From G963663495 sp963663495 (GTDB lineage Bacteria > Bacteroidota > Rhodothermia > Rhodothermales > Bin80), in contig OY760427.1 of assembly GCA_963663495.1 (NCBI GenBank), forward strand, positions 930,001 to 994,000: DNA of 64,000 bases, written 5' to 3'. Position 1 is the stretch's first letter. Every line of letters begins with the position of its first letter. The translations under genes were made by a program, and so were the position numbers. Shown piece by piece: positions 18,090 to 25,630 of this stretch. The notes below the pieces were generated by a model. The model had not been told where the DNA came from, did no database searches, and saw only the letters and a program-made list of their open reading frames with translations.

Positions 18090-18181
18090 GGATTGGGGCA
18101 ACTGCACGGCGAGGGGCGTTCGGGTTACCGACCCCATTGACCTGTGAAATTGATACGCGAGGGTACTCACGTATATAATTC
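18090..18181 (+). ncRNA. Candidate omega-RNA/right-end region of the split TnpB element
   Basis: TnpB guide RNAs derive from the 3' end of the gene and the right end. Here the segment between the RuvC-III codons and the terminal ATATAATTCCC holds GC-rich complementary arms (GGGGCG with CGACCCC). It is conserved in the other remnant (24329-24450, minus strand) more strongly than its coding frame. The call rests on position and conservation only; the protein is dead, so any RNA would be a relic. Confidence 0.3.
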
Positions 18182-18243
18182 CCAAATGATACAATCGCCC
18201 CCCGAACAGGCATCCCCTTCATCCTTAGCCCACTAAGAGTGGT

Positions 18244-18265
18244 ATATCCCAAGCCCTTGGGATAT
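18244..18265. promoter_or_regulatory. 10-bp perfect palindrome upstream of the autotransporter gene
   Basis: ATATCCCAAG, a CC spacer, then CTTGGGATAT. It lies about 100 bp before the autotransporter start, followed by a direct repeat GTTACACT at ~18288 and ~18300. The arrangement looks like an operator or a short hairpin in the promoter region. No transcription factor can be named. Confidence 0.4.
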
Positions 18266-18367
18266 TGACATTGTATCACTTTCCATGTTACACTGCGGTG
18301 TTACACTATGATTGAGGGTGGCTAGTTAAAGTGGGTGCAGGGTAGGTGGAGATATGAACGGAGTGTC

Positions 18368-21300
18368 ATGCAACAGAGCAGGCAGATTGTCTTGACATCA
18401 CTTGACTGTTGGGCCATTAGTGCCGCACAGAGATGCGTGGTGGTGCTATTGGGCCTGCTTTGTGTTTCAGGAATAACTCGGTCGGTGCAGGGCCAGCATG
18501 TGAGGAATTCTGGATCTGCAGCAATGGCTGCCGAGATAGGGATAGGCACCGGATCTGAACAGGAAGAAGAAGCTTCACGCATCCTACCATCGCAGATGGC
18601 AGGCAGTGAAGCTTCACCACAGTACCGTTGGTGCCCCAGGGGGCCTAGTTCAATTTGGCTCCAATTACGAGAAGGTACCACTTGCAAGGCCGAATACAAT
18701 TGCAGTTTTCGTAATCCGAGGGGGTCATACTTTTACGTCCATCATGGTGACGGTACGGCTGAGCTAGGGAAAGATGTGCTGGTGACTGGCAAGGATAGTC
18801 TCAAGATTGAGCGCATTAATAGATTTGGCTTGGCTGAGTCAGAATGGACCGTAGATAAATATGAGGCCCTTTCGGATGGCATACCCGAAGGAGATGAATT
18901 AATGGATTGCTACTGCAGCCGTTTCCGAGACGGGTCGGTAGAGACTGAACTCAATGATCCGGTGCGAATACTGGATGTTGACGGGTGGACTGTGAGGGAT
19001 ACGATGGCCACGGAAGCGGATGGCTTTATGCCATTCTTTTTGGAGTTCCAGCAACCGGTCGCTCGAGATCTTACCATCAAATACAGAACGAAGGACGGTA
19101 CAGCAATAGCGGGGTTAGACTATGCCAGTCGGACGGGAGCGGTTACGGTTAAGAAGGGTGATACGAGCGCAGACATCAGGATACCACTAATGAATGACCA
19201 GGTTTTCGAGCGCCGCGAGGCGTTTAAACTGATTACACATTCAGACCAGTTTGCAGGCATTCCGAAGCAGAAGGCCACTGGCACTATTGTTGCCGAACCC
19301 CATCTCGTACTGGATCCATCTTCACTGACTGTGAAAGAAGAGGGACGGGGAACGTACACCGTAGCCTTAGGAACGAAGCCCATCGGTGATGTAACAGTGG
19401 TGATAACGGGGTATGCAGGGACGGACCTGACACTCGGCAAGACAAATCTAACATTTACGCCTGTGGATTGGAAAAATCCGCAAACCGTGGAGGTGACGGC
19501 CCTGCAGGATGCCGACGCGGTTGATGACACAGAGACGCTCATCCACACCGCTTCGGGCGCAGCGGACTACGCCGGTATGGAGCAAGACCTAGGGGTGACG
19601 GTAACGGACATTTACGCTGTAAGGCTGCAAGTTGCACCCCGCCAGCTGGATTTGGTGGAAGGGGGTACGGACAAAGAATTTACAGTCCAGCTGGGCTCTG
19701 CTCCTGCGGGGGAAGATGTGATGGTTACGGTGAGCATTCCACCAGAACTGGCCGGAAAGGTATCGTTATCCGACGACAGCTTTACCTTCACATCTTCCGA
19801 CTGGGACGAAAATCAATCGGTAACCGTGATGACGGAGGACGATGGGGATGCAGACGACGAGGCAGGGCCTCTAGGTCTGCTGGCAAGCGGAGGCGGGTAT
19901 GATGGGAAGACAGGTAATGTGGCTGTTACCGTGGATGACGATGAGCGAGTGCAATTGGTAGTAGCTCCGACGACGTTAAGATTGGAAGAGGGGAGGTCCG
20001 GCAAGGACTTTGCAGTCCAGCTGGGCTCTGCTCCTGCGGGGGAAGATGTGATGGTTACGGTGAGCATTCCACCAGAACTGGCCGGAAAGGTATCGTTATC
20101 GGTGCCACGCTTGATCTTCACTTCTTCCAATTGGAGCACCGATCAATCGTTAGCCGTGACGGCAGAGGACGATGCAGATGGAATAGACGAAGCAGGGCCA
20201 CTAGGTCTGACGGCAAGTGGAGGCGGGTATGATGGCCAGACGGGTAATGTGGTTGTTACCGTGAAGGACGATGATCCGGTGGCAGGGTTGGTGGTATCGC
20301 CCATTTACCTGTCGGTGCCAGAAGGGACAGAAGAGCATTTTACGGTACGGCTACTCGCGGAGCCCACGCAGGCGGTGGATGTGCGGATCACGGGCGATGC
20401 GGGAACGGATGTGATGGTGAACCCGAGGACGCTCCGGTACACGTCAGAGGACTGGAGCGCGCCTGTTGCGGTGACAGTCCATGCGGAAGAGGACGACGAT
20501 GTGATGGACGCAAGTGTACAGCTCACCCTTACAGCATCCGGGGGTGTGTATGATGGTGAGACAGAGGATGTGGACATAGATATACGAGATAATGACGTAG
20601 CAGGGATCGTATTAGCATCTGCCGAGCTTACGGTATCGGAAGGGGGCGGAGCGTCCTATACGGTGAGGCTGTCAGCGGAGCCATCGGGCATGGTAACGGT
20701 GGTGATCGGGAGCGACGATACAGATGTTACGGTGGGTGATGGATCTCTGACGTTCACTGCCGATGATTGGTATACCGTACAGACAGTAACCGTGCATGCT
20801 GCTCAAGACGACGATACGAACAATGACGATGCTACGCTGACGCACCGGGCGGCGGGTGGTGGCTACGATGATGTGGAGGAGGAATTAACGGTGATGGTGC
20901 TGGACGATGACGAGGTTGGGCTGGTGATTAATCCGACAGCATTGCCCCTGACCGAGGGGGCAGCAGGCAAAATCTTTACGGTGCGGCTCGCCTCTCCATC
21001 AACAGGTCAGGTGACCGTATCCATCAGCGCAGAGCCCGCACTGAACGGTAAGGTATCCGTCAGTCTGCGGAGCTTGACCTTCAACACTGCGGACTGGAAA
21101 ATGGACCAGACTGTCACGGTATCAGCACTGAACGATGCGGACTACGATGACGAGACCGGAGAGATACGGTTGTCAGCGAGTGGTGGTGGCTACGATGGAG
21201 TATCCGGGAGTATAGAGGTAGGGATTCGAGACGATGATGTACCGCCGCTTGTGCGTGTGTTGTCGGATGTCCGGGTAAGGGAAGGCGCAGGTACGGCAGT

Positions 21301-23959
21301 GTTTCGAGTGAAATTAAGCGGAGAGACCACCAGCGTTGTTACGGTCGATTACCGTACGCAAGATGGTACAGCGACAGCGGGTGCGGATTACCAGCATAGA
21401 AGTGGGGTGCTCACATTCGGAGCAGGCGAGCTAGAGAAGCAGGTATTGGTGCAGATCATTGATGACGCGTTGGACGAGGACGACGAGGGTTTCGCGGTGG
21501 AGCTGGCGGACGCGCAGGGAGCGGAGCTGGGCATGGCAACAGGCAGTGCCACCATCTTGGACGACGATGCTGAGCCGACCCTTGGGATGGTGCCAGCGGT
21601 GTATGTACGGGAAGGGGGTATAGCAAATGTCTACATCAGTCTCAGCACCGCAAGCACGAAGCCTGTTCCAGTCTCATATAGTACAAATGACATGACGGCG
21701 ACCGCCGGGGAGGATTATGGGGAGGTGAGCGTCGGATTGGTGACGATTGTGCCTGGCGATACGGGGACGGTAGTACAAGTTCCAACTAGGGACGATGCAG
21801 TGCACGAGGGCAGGGAAGCGTTCCTGGTGCAACTTGATGATGGCGGCCAGACCACAGTGACGATACTGGACAATGATCGTCTTCCGGGGCTCTCAATAGG
21901 TGATGTGACGGTATCGGAGGATGGAGGGAGTGCGCAGCTTGCTGTATCGTTAAGTGGTGCGAGCACGGTGCGTGTCGGGGTGGCATATGCCACGGCGGAT
22001 GGTACGGCGAAGGCAGGGGCGGACTACACACGCATGCTTGGCACGCTGGTATTTGCTCCGGGCGAGACGGTGAGGCAAGTGTCGGTACCGGTAGCGCGTG
22101 ATGATGTGGTGGAGGAAGACGAGGGATTGGTAGTAAAGCTGAGCGCTCCAGAGCATGCAGTGGTTTTGGATGCGGAGGGGGATGTGACGATAAAGGATGA
22201 TCCAATAGAGGTCAGCATCCATGACGGTACCGGGACGGAGAGTTCTGAGGAGCTGGTGATGGCGGTGCGGCTAAACTACGGTAGTACCAAGGTGGTCTCG
22301 GTGCAGTTTGCGGTGACGGGAGGCACGGCGACATCGGATGCGGACTACGAGGCGACGCAGGGGCTGGTGGTATTTGAGACCGGCAGTACAGAGGCGCAGG
22401 TAAGGATACCGCTGATAGACGACGACTTGCAGGAAGGAGACGAGACGATAGAGGTGACGCTGTCGAATCCGATCAATACACAAATCGGGCAGGCGATGGC
22501 TACGGGCACGATCGTAGATGACGAGACTGCGCCGGGAGTGCAGGTGCGAGCCATTGCGGTGTCGCAGACCGAGGCGCTGTTTGTGGTGGGACTACTGGCA
22601 CCCGTGGCAGAGCGGCTGACCGGCCGTTACCGTACGATAGACGGCACGGCATGGGCGGGAGAGGACTACGAGCGCATGGAGGGAGTGCTGGAGTTTGGGC
22701 CTGGGGAGACAAGAAAAGAGGTGCGAGTACCGTTATTGGGCGCGCAAGGTAGCGGGGAAGCGTTTGCGCTGATGGTGGAGTTAGGGGATGAGACGGTGCG
22801 CGAGGATGTGGTGTTGGGGTCGAAGGATACGGGAATCCGTGCGCGATTAGGCCGGAGTGTGGCGGTGCATATAGTGGAGGCGGTATCGGAGCGTATGGAG
22901 GGATCATTGGTGGGTTGTATGCCGAGGCCGTTCCCCGGTCATCGGGTGCGCGCGTCGCACTTATTGTCGGGCTGCGGCTTGCAGGCAAGCGGAGAGCGGC
23001 TGAGTATATGGGGTCGTGGTGCGTACAGCAGGTTGCAGAGCGGTGGGGTATCGGGAGCGGATGTGGTGACGGCGTCATTGGGGGCGGACTACCGTGCGGG
23101 AGGTCGCTGGCTGATGGGGATGGTGGTATCGCGCAGCGAGGCATTGGAGCAGGGAGGGACGCTACTACAGATGACGGGCTGGTATCCGTATGTGCGCTAC
23201 GGGGGGATGCGGCATAGTGTGTGGGGGTTGGCAGGTGCAGGACAGGGAGTAGTGGCGGAAGCAGAGGACACGGGAATGCGCATGATGGCAGCGGGCGTGG
23301 GCGGCACGTTGGTACGCCGTTCGGGCGCGCGGCTGGGGTACGAGGCGGACGGGTTCTGGCTGGGGATGGATGGAGGGATTGGGGTAAGTCGTGTCCGCGC
23401 GGGTCTGGAGGGATCGATGACGTTGCAGGATGTGTTGGAGCCGTATGTGGAGGCGGCGGTTTTGCACAGCGGCGGGGATGCGGAGAGAGGAATGGGCATG
23501 GAGGCAGGCGGAGGATTACGCGTGCGGATGGGGATATTGCATGCGGAGGTGATGTCAAGGCGTTTGGTATTGCATCAGGAGGATGGCTACGGTGAGTGGG
23601 GATATTCGGGCATGGTGCGCTATGGAGGACTGGAGGGATTGGGAGCGCAGGTGCGACCGACCTGGGGTCGTACGCATGTGGGGACGCTGTGGCAGGTGGA
23701 GCGTCGGTGGGAGGTGTATCCGTCGGAGCGTCGGATGGAGTTGGAGGTGGGGTATGGCTCACGTGTTCACCGGCGCAGTGTGCTGCGGCCGCATGTGGGT
23801 ATGGGGCTGCGTGACAGAGGCAGGGACTACCGCATAGGAGCGGGACTTCAGGGGCGCACGGGGTTTGGCTTCAGTGTAAGCGGATTGGCGATAGAGCATG
23901 TGGCGCCGTACCGGCCGGTGAGCTACGGTGTGACTGCCAGCGGATACGTGCGGTGGTAA
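18368..23959 (+). CDS. Giant Calx-beta repeat autotransporter-like surface protein
   Basis: About 1863 aa from ATG 18368 (33 nt into a longer frame). A signal-peptide-like hydrophobic stretch ('CVVVLLGLLCVSGI') lies at ~25-40. Residues ~210-310 and ~960-1500 contain Calx-beta domains ('YRTKDGTAIAGLDYASRTG', 'DEGFAVELADAQGA', repeated 'TILDDD'). Residues ~320-950 carry six related ~105-residue beta repeats ending in 'ASGGGYDG...VDDDE'. The last ~320 residues alternate aromatic/hydrophobic strands from 'LSIWGRGAYSRLQSGG' to the terminal 'SGYVRW', like an autotransporter or outer-membrane beta-barrel with a C-terminal aromatic residue. Acidic Calx-beta loops suggest calcium binding. Likely an adhesin displayed on the outer membrane; function is inference. 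Confidence 0.8.
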   Translation: MQQSRQIVLTSLDCWAISAAQRCVVVLLGLLCVSGITRSVQGQHVRNSGSAAMAAEIGIGTGSEQEEEASRILPSQMAGSEASPQYRWCPRGPSSIWLQLREGTTCKAEYNCSFRNPRGSYFYVHHGDGTAELGKDVLVTGKDSLKIERINRFGLAESEWTVDKYEALSDGIPEGDELMDCYCSRFRDGSVETELNDPVRILDVDGWTVRDTMATEADGFMPFFLEFQQPVARDLTIKYRTKDGTAIAGLDYASRTGAVTVKKGDTSADIRIPLMNDQVFERREAFKLITHSDQFAGIPKQKATGTIVAEPHLVLDPSSLTVKEEGRGTYTVALGTKPIGDVTVVITGYAGTDLTLGKTNLTFTPVDWKNPQTVEVTALQDADAVDDTETLIHTASGAADYAGMEQDLGVTVTDIYAVRLQVAPRQLDLVEGGTDKEFTVQLGSAPAGEDVMVTVSIPPELAGKVSLSDDSFTFTSSDWDENQSVTVMTEDDGDADDEAGPLGLLASGGGYDGKTGNVAVTVDDDERVQLVVAPTTLRLEEGRSGKDFAVQLGSAPAGEDVMVTVSIPPELAGKVSLSVPRLIFTSSNWSTDQSLAVTAEDDADGIDEAGPLGLTASGGGYDGQTGNVVVTVKDDDPVAGLVVSPIYLSVPEGTEEHFTVRLLAEPTQAVDVRITGDAGTDVMVNPRTLRYTSEDWSAPVAVTVHAEEDDDVMDASVQLTLTASGGVYDGETEDVDIDIRDNDVAGIVLASAELTVSEGGGASYTVRLSAEPSGMVTVVIGSDDTDVTVGDGSLTFTADDWYTVQTVTVHAAQDDDTNNDDATLTHRAAGGGYDDVEEELTVMVLDDDEVGLVINPTALPLTEGAAGKIFTVRLASPSTGQVTVSISAEPALNGKVSVSLRSLTFNTADWKMDQTVTVSALNDADYDDETGEIRLSASGGGYDGVSGSIEVGIRDDDVPPLVRVLSDVRVREGAGTAVFRVKLSGETTSVVTVDYRTQDGTATAGADYQHRSGVLTFGAGELEKQVLVQIIDDALDEDDEGFAVELADAQGAELGMATGSATILDDDAEPTLGMVPAVYVREGGIANVYISLSTASTKPVPVSYSTNDMTATAGEDYGEVSVGLVTIVPGDTGTVVQVPTRDDAVHEGREAFLVQLDDGGQTTVTILDNDRLPGLSIGDVTVSEDGGSAQLAVSLSGASTVRVGVAYATADGTAKAGADYTRMLGTLVFAPGETVRQVSVPVARDDVVEEDEGLVVKLSAPEHAVVLDAEGDVTIKDDPIEVSIHDGTGTESSEELVMAVRLNYGSTKVVSVQFAVTGGTATSDADYEATQGLVVFETGSTEAQVRIPLIDDDLQEGDETIEVTLSNPINTQIGQAMATGTIVDDETAPGVQVRAIAVSQTEALFVVGLLAPVAERLTGRYRTIDGTAWAGEDYERMEGVLEFGPGETRKEVRVPLLGAQGSGEAFALMVELGDETVREDVVLGSKDTGIRARLGRSVAVHIVEAVSERMEGSLVGCMPRPFPGHRVRASHLLSGCGLQASGERLSIWGRGAYSRLQSGGVSGADVVTASLGADYRAGGRWLMGMVVSRSEALEQGGTLLQMTGWYPYVRYGGMRHSVWGLAGAGQGVVAEAEDTGMRMMAAGVGGTLVRRSGARLGYEADGFWLGMDGGIGVSRVRAGLEGSMTLQDVLEPYVEAAVLHSGGDAERGMGMEAGGGLRVRMGILHAEVMSRRLVLHQEDGYGEWGYSGMVRYGGLEGLGAQVRPTWGRTHVGTLWQVERRWEVYPSERRMELEVGYGSRVHRRSVLRPHVGMGLRDRGRDYRIGAGLQGRTGFGFSVSGLAIEHVAPYRPVSYGVTASGYVRW

Positions 23960-23969
23960 GTGCTGGGCA

Positions 23970-23992
23970 GTATGCCATTCTAAAGGGCATAC
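23970..23992 (+). terminator. Weak hairpin after the autotransporter gene
   Basis: A 7-bp stem GTATGCC/GGCATAC with a 9-base loop begins 11 bp after the stop codon. There is no T-tract, so intrinsic termination is uncertain. Confidence 0.3.
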
Positions 23993-24328
23993 CCGGGTAA
24001 GCGTTGCCGACTGGTCAGCAGCAATTCTTAACAAAAGGCACTTTTACATGGTTCTAGAGGCAGTAGCACCATAACATATAGTTGTTGTTCGGCTATGAAT
24101 ACGAACGAATCCTAAAGTACTTCTTTGCTGCTAAGTGGATGATGTTGGGTCGAAGGAAATGTCCATTGCCGCTGCAGGTCAGTCCTAGGGAAGTGGTTCC
24201 TTATTGAGCGTGATCTTTCCTTTGCTTCGGGTTGTTTTTACAGGGATCGGGCCCAAAATGTAGCACAGACGCGCAGCAAACCCAAGGCATCTGGCACCAT
24301 GCCTTCTGTCATGTGTCCAATGAAAGGG
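23993..24328. other. Intergenic stretch with nothing recognisable
   Basis: Between the autotransporter hairpin and the right end of a TnpB remnant. No frame with recognisable protein sequence, repeat shared with the rest of the window, or RNA gene was seen. Confidence 0.5.
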
Positions 24329-24735
24329 AATTATATACGTGAGTGACCAACTGTACACAGTGAGGCACTAGTACAAATTTCACGAGTCATAGGGGTCGGT
24401 AACTCGAACGCCCCTCGCCGTGCAGTTGCCCCAATCCCGGAGGCCAATATGTTTGCGGCAGCGTTAAGGTCCGCATTGTCGGTGTATCATTATGAGACAC
24501 ACTTGAATTTACTTTGGGTCAATCTATTCGCTTTGTCCCGGCGACCGCACTTGTTGCAGTCCTGACTCGTGTAAGGGGCTGGGATCTTGGGCACTTCCCG
24601 GCATTTGTACTGCAGCATCCCGTCTAAATGCCCCCATCCGGTGGCATTAATGCTACGGTTCAGCCCTGCCTTCCGGGCGACATTCCTGCTTGGATTGTTA
24701 ACAGTCCCTTTGGCGGATGAATTCATCCCCACCAC
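24329..24735 (-). pseudogene. tnpB: TnpB C-terminal remnant with right end
   Basis: On the minus strand from 24735: 'NSSAKGTVNNPSRNVARKAG', 'INATGWGHLDGMLQ', and the zinc-finger half 'CNKCGRRDKANRL...KCVS'. Two stop codons then replace the Cys-Gly, and homology resumes as 'YTDNADLNAAANILAS'. The right end finishes with the complement of GGGAATTATATACG at 24329. It keeps the frame that copy 13976 lost at the one-base insertion, so the two remnants decayed independently. The 5' border is the palindrome at 24727. Confidence 0.75.
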
Positions 24736-24772
24736 TTAACTCCCTTATGAATAAGGGAGTTAAGTGGTGGGG
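24727..24772. repeat. Long perfect palindrome at a TnpB breakpoint
   Basis: A 21-bp arm beginning CCCCACCACTTAACT at 24727 is followed after four bases by its exact reverse complement ending at 24772. One extra outer T-A pair extends it. The right-facing arm is homologous to TnpB codons preceding 'GMNSS', so the palindrome looks like an inverted duplication formed at the truncation point rather than a native terminator. Confidence 0.8.
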
Positions 24773-25007
24773 AATCATCGTTTAACAGTATGGCGTAAGA
24801 TATGGGTTATACACGGCTTGAATGGGATATTGCGCGACGCTCAATCGTCTAGAAACCCCAATACCCATTCACCCTGTAACATACCCGATGCCAGATCTCA
24901 AATCCGACCTTCTGTTGTAAGCGTGCGGTGAAGTACAGGGTAGCGGGCTTTTTGGCGGTTTTGGCGGGTACAGTGTGGTTGGAAGGAGGAGAGCATGTGG
25001 GCTTGCC

Positions 25008-25472
25008 CTGCCCTTTGCCCATAATGCCTCCATAGCGGTTAGATTGTTCGTCAGTTCTGGTCAACTCTCGCTGGCATGGCTGTCGGAATATCTCGGGTAT
25101 TTCGGTCCAGCAGGTATGGTGTGTGACTTGAGGTAAATAATGCCCTCCTCTCGTGCGGGTACGCGATCTCTTCCCGCGCCGCTTCCCTTAGCGCTGCACT
25201 GCCTATCTCCACGAAGCCTCGGCTATCCGCGGCTGCAGTCCCATGGCGATGCTTCCGCCTCTAGTAATTCAACGGTCCGTACGAGACGCCGTGCTCTGCA
25301 CAAAACGCCGCTGCGGACCGGGTCCTTTCGTTATACTGCTCTACCAGCGGAAACATCTCTTCCGCCGTACGTTTGGGCTGTACCATGCGATCTGGGGTCT
25401 GGGTTCTCACGTCTAGGGGTAAGCTCCCCAGAACCCATCACCCAATCAAGATGTAGTTCACCGCACGCTTAC
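25008..25472 (-). mobile_element. ISB stub: right terminal repeat without transposase
   Basis: Begins CTGCCCTTTGCCC and follows the ISB right end (complement of ~12945-13388 of copy 1), including the diverged helix-turn-helix frame. It then stops abruptly at 25472 against the repeat at 25473. Many substitutions relative to the full copies show that it is older. The flanking 8 bp GGCTTGCC is the complement of a typical ISB target (GGCAAGCC), so this end is probably a genuine insertion end. Confidence 0.7.
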
Positions 25473-25556
25473 CTGGCGAAAGCCATCCTGTCTGCACCAC
25501 CAAAGCACGAAAAGTAACTCCTGCGAAAACGCGTGGCACTCAGCCATATAACTCCC
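25473..25556 (+). repeat. 84-bp repeat, small-gene 3' end plus element-end motif (copy 2)
   Basis: Same sequence as 13763-13846 with a few changes ('LAKAILSAPPKHEK' and stop), ending ATATAACTCCC. It lies between the ISB stub and the Spondin_N gene. Confidence 0.5.
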
Positions 25557-25630
25557 TTTCATTTCAAATGAACAATAGGAGCAACACGGCTTTATCTGAA
25601 CTGTATCAATTAACTAAACGGGACGCACCG

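Larger units (their letters stand above)
13976..18178 (+). pseudogene. tnpB: TnpB (RNA-guided nuclease family) gene split by ISB copy 2
   Basis: N-terminal part 13976-14499, C-terminal part 17568-18178, with ISB copy 2 and the duplication GGCAAGCG between. RuvC-I Asp is in 'GIDRNCGQVAVV', RuvC-II Glu in 'VVLEDLNVVAM', the zinc finger is 'CNKCG...CVSCG', and RuvC-III Asp is in 'DNADLNAAANIL'. Beyond the insertion it is also decayed. The first ~35 residues are absent or unrecognisable, a one-base insertion near 17920 shifts the frame, and a TAA at 18041-18043 replaces the residue after the last Cys-Gly. The reconstructed stop lies inside the element's right end. Confidence 0.85.

Noticed and set aside
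22500..23762. 420-codon open frame antisense to the autotransporter barrel
   Set aside because: Extremely Pro/Ser/His-rich with no domain; a shadow produced by the codon bias of the sense gene.
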